This document shows positions 61,901 through 64,000 of a stretch of DNA of 64,000 bases, in pieces. The DNA is from Nipponacmea schrenckii (lineage: Eukaryota; Mollusca; Gastropoda; Lottiidae): positions 6,448,001 through 6,512,000 of the forward strand of contig CM060200.1 of the NCBI GenBank assembly GCA_030562195.1, read 5' to 3'. Position numbers and translations under genes: made by a program. The first letter of the stretch is position 1. Each line of letters begins with the position of its first letter. The notes below the pieces were generated by a model. The model saw only the letters and a program-made list of their open reading frames with translations, searched no databases and was not told the origin of the DNA.

Positions 61901-64000
61901 GAAATGTTAATGTAGAAATGTAAAGTGAAAGAGATTGAGATACGAGATAGCAGAAATTTGGCTCACTATATATATCATTTACCACAGTTTATAAGATCCT
62001 GCAATGTTTCTGGGTCTCCCGAGGCACCAAATTTCATCTGTTTACCATTTTATATAGCTAGACGCTATAGTTATTTATTTGGATTGTGTAAAAAACATCA
62101 CAAAAGTGTGCAGCATATAAATAGAATTCAGACCTTTATGTACAATCAATACACTGCAATGAATTTGGATGTCTGTATTGAAATATTTAAGATAATAGTT
62201 TCTGTATGCCTTTATATCCTTCGCCAATATTGGTTGCTATGGGAATCTACAGGAAGTGACTTAAGTTAGATATCCAAACCTTAAGTTGCTGTTTTCTAGA
62301 TGGCATAAAACCATGATCAAAACCTTTAGATATGGCTGTGAGATTTTGTTTTGGTTTGATGTTCATAAAATATTGCAATGGGTAAAATTATTTACTGTAA
62401 CATCATGTTGATAAATGAACTTTCTTGTGTATTAAAATAATCAAAGTCAAGCAGCCTCATTTACAAAGAGCTTTTCTTTCCTGTTTCTGAACTTCCAACG
62501 TCATGCAGCATAATGGAATGGTAACTAATGTAAATGTCCTTATAGTGTGTAGGTTTAATCTGTGTGTATTCCATTTACATGATTCTAATACCAGAGTAAA
62601 AAATGGAATCATTAGGAAAATGTAAACAATTTGAAAGGTCAATAGTCTAACCTATACTTCTAGATTTTCACTTAATAAAAAGCACCATCAGCTAAATACC
62701 TGAAATAGTTTGAAATACTGGGGTATCTATCACATCTTCTCTTGGCATTGTTTACAGACAAAAGTAGTTGCTGTATTCAGCTAAATTCATTTTCAATTTG
62801 AAGCCTTGCAAATGGTTAGAAAGACCTGACAATTACCAATGGTTTGTAATTTAAGAATTCAATAACTGCACACAGCTTATGCTTTTTGAAGTTTGAGGTA
62901 GGTAACGACATATTACTTAAACCCGATCTTTTAAGATTAAAGGAACAATGAGCAATTTTGAAAACAAGTGTACTAAGCCATGTAAAATGAATCAAATTCA
63001 AAAAGTTAAAATTCATGAAATGAAAACAGTTTAGTGTATATATATTATCAGTAAAGAGGAACATGCTATGATTTGGAGGTAGAAGATATTTTATCTAGTA
63101 AAGGTTTTTAACAAATCTGCAGGTGTTACAGTTTATAATGATGGTAAACTGTAGATTCTATTAAATAGATACAAACCAAGAAACTTAGAAAACAAGACCA
63201 ACTGTGGTGATATATGATCTAACTGGCTTAAAACAACCGTTACATTATACAAAAACTAGGTGGTAAATATTAAGATTGCTGTGAAATTATAGAGAAATCT
63301 CTGTTATAATGGCATTAGATCCATTAAATTTTATCTCTTGAAATTTCTTCAGGATATATTTTATCTGAGTTTACAGATAGTGTTGTTTATTATACCTTCT
63401 GTTCTAAAACACAATAACATAAAGTACACTTTCTTTAGTTCACATTCCAACTTCTTCATTTTAACTGTTACATAACAAAATTCTTGTAAACACTCAACAA
63501 AACATCATAGTTTTCACCAGGGCTTTATCAGTTCACACATAAAAACAGCTAGTGTAGTTTTTGTGCAGGATTTCCCATTGCCCTGAGAGTGTAATGTGAA
63601 TTTAAAGGGAGATGAAACCTATGTTAAGAATGTTTAAGAATGGATGATTGGTGATGATCAGTTTAAAACCTGGTAAATTGAAGGCTAGAGAAGTAAGATA
63701 TAGTAATCAAGATTGTAATAGATGTTACCTAGTTGTGTCTTGACGTATATATACTATGTAACAACCAGGTAGGTCTGTAGGTAATAAAACCAAATCAACT
63801 AGAACATTACAATACCAGTCTTTTATACTTCAAAAAATTTAACTTGTTTTAATCTGCATCAAATCCAAATATTTCCTACAGTCATTGAATTTTATAAGTC
63901 TATAGAACTTTTCCAAATCTGCCATACTGAATCCAGAAGAAGGCTCATAACACATATAAACGAACAGCATGTCACTGTAAAATTTTCACCTTGAACGTTT
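58910..64000. other. Upstream ROR intron or intergenic sequence
   Basis: AT-rich sequence. The longest frame (61925-62269, plus, 114 codons) has no domain and is of a length expected about once by chance in a window of this size and composition. Two weak minus-strand candidates for a ROR upstream coding exon (61983-62037 and 62579-62612) are discussed in the findings. A GGGAGGTAA motif occurs at 61652. Confidence 0.45.

Noticed and set aside
61925..62269. Plus-strand 114-codon frame, longest on its strand
   Set aside because: No domain, no splice context and no codon bias. About one frame of this length is expected by chance in 64 kb of such AT-rich DNA read in six frames.
62816..63064. Minus frame starting MFLFTDN as a ROR signal-peptide exon
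   Set aside because: It has a true ATG, but the hydrophobic stretch is interrupted by polar residues and no good donor in phase 1 follows.
1..64000. CRISPR arrays, operons, prophage or other prokaryotic systems
   Set aside because: Spliced exons, large AT-rich introns and animal domain architecture show this is animal nuclear DNA. The tandem repeats have no unique spacers.

Overview
The window is eukaryotic and strongly AT-rich, with widely spaced short exons, canonical GT-AG splice sites and no long open frames. It looks like a lophotrochozoan animal, most likely a mollusc. The reasons are large introns with degenerate repeats, a recurring GGGAGRTAA motif that I associate with molluscan genomes, and an animal receptor gene. 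The taxon is inferred.

Almost the whole window is the 5' half of one minus-strand gene, a ROR-family receptor tyrosine kinase (Ig, Frizzled, Kringle, kinase). Reading right to left, I reconstruct these exons: a 40-nt exon at 55242-55281; an alternative 40-nt exon at 43147-43186 just below a promoter-like region; a 38-nt microexon at 28915-28952; two exons sharing one Ig domain (8038-8224 and 3529-3635); a proline/lysine-rich linker exon (3166-3292); and the first Frizzled exon (127-260). Every junction is phase-consistent. The 55.2-kb and 43.1-kb exons both end in phase 2, and both can enter the 38-nt microexon. This predicts alternative N-termini, one of which may start inside the gene without a signal peptide. 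The rest of Frizzled, the Kringle, the membrane segment and the kinase must lie left of base 1. No convincing signal-peptide exon is visible, so it is probably right of base 64000 or among weak candidates near 62 kb.

Upstream of the 55.2-kb exon, at 57262-58905, sits a 1.64-kb DNA transposon flanked by TTAA, with imperfect terminal inverted repeats. It holds the 5' ends of two convergent genes: a THAP zinc-finger frame on plus and the first exon of a P2X7-like (ballast-type) protein on minus. Each is preceded by one arm of a perfect 20-bp inverted repeat containing TGACGTCA. It looks like an internally deleted, non-autonomous relative of a larger two-gene element, perhaps Kolobok-like.

The remaining sequence is intronic: a 49-bp minisatellite (3.9-4.3 kb), other short duplications, a degenerate tRNA-derived SINE head (8.4 kb), and a possible plus-strand spliced transcript nested near 25.2-25.8 kb.
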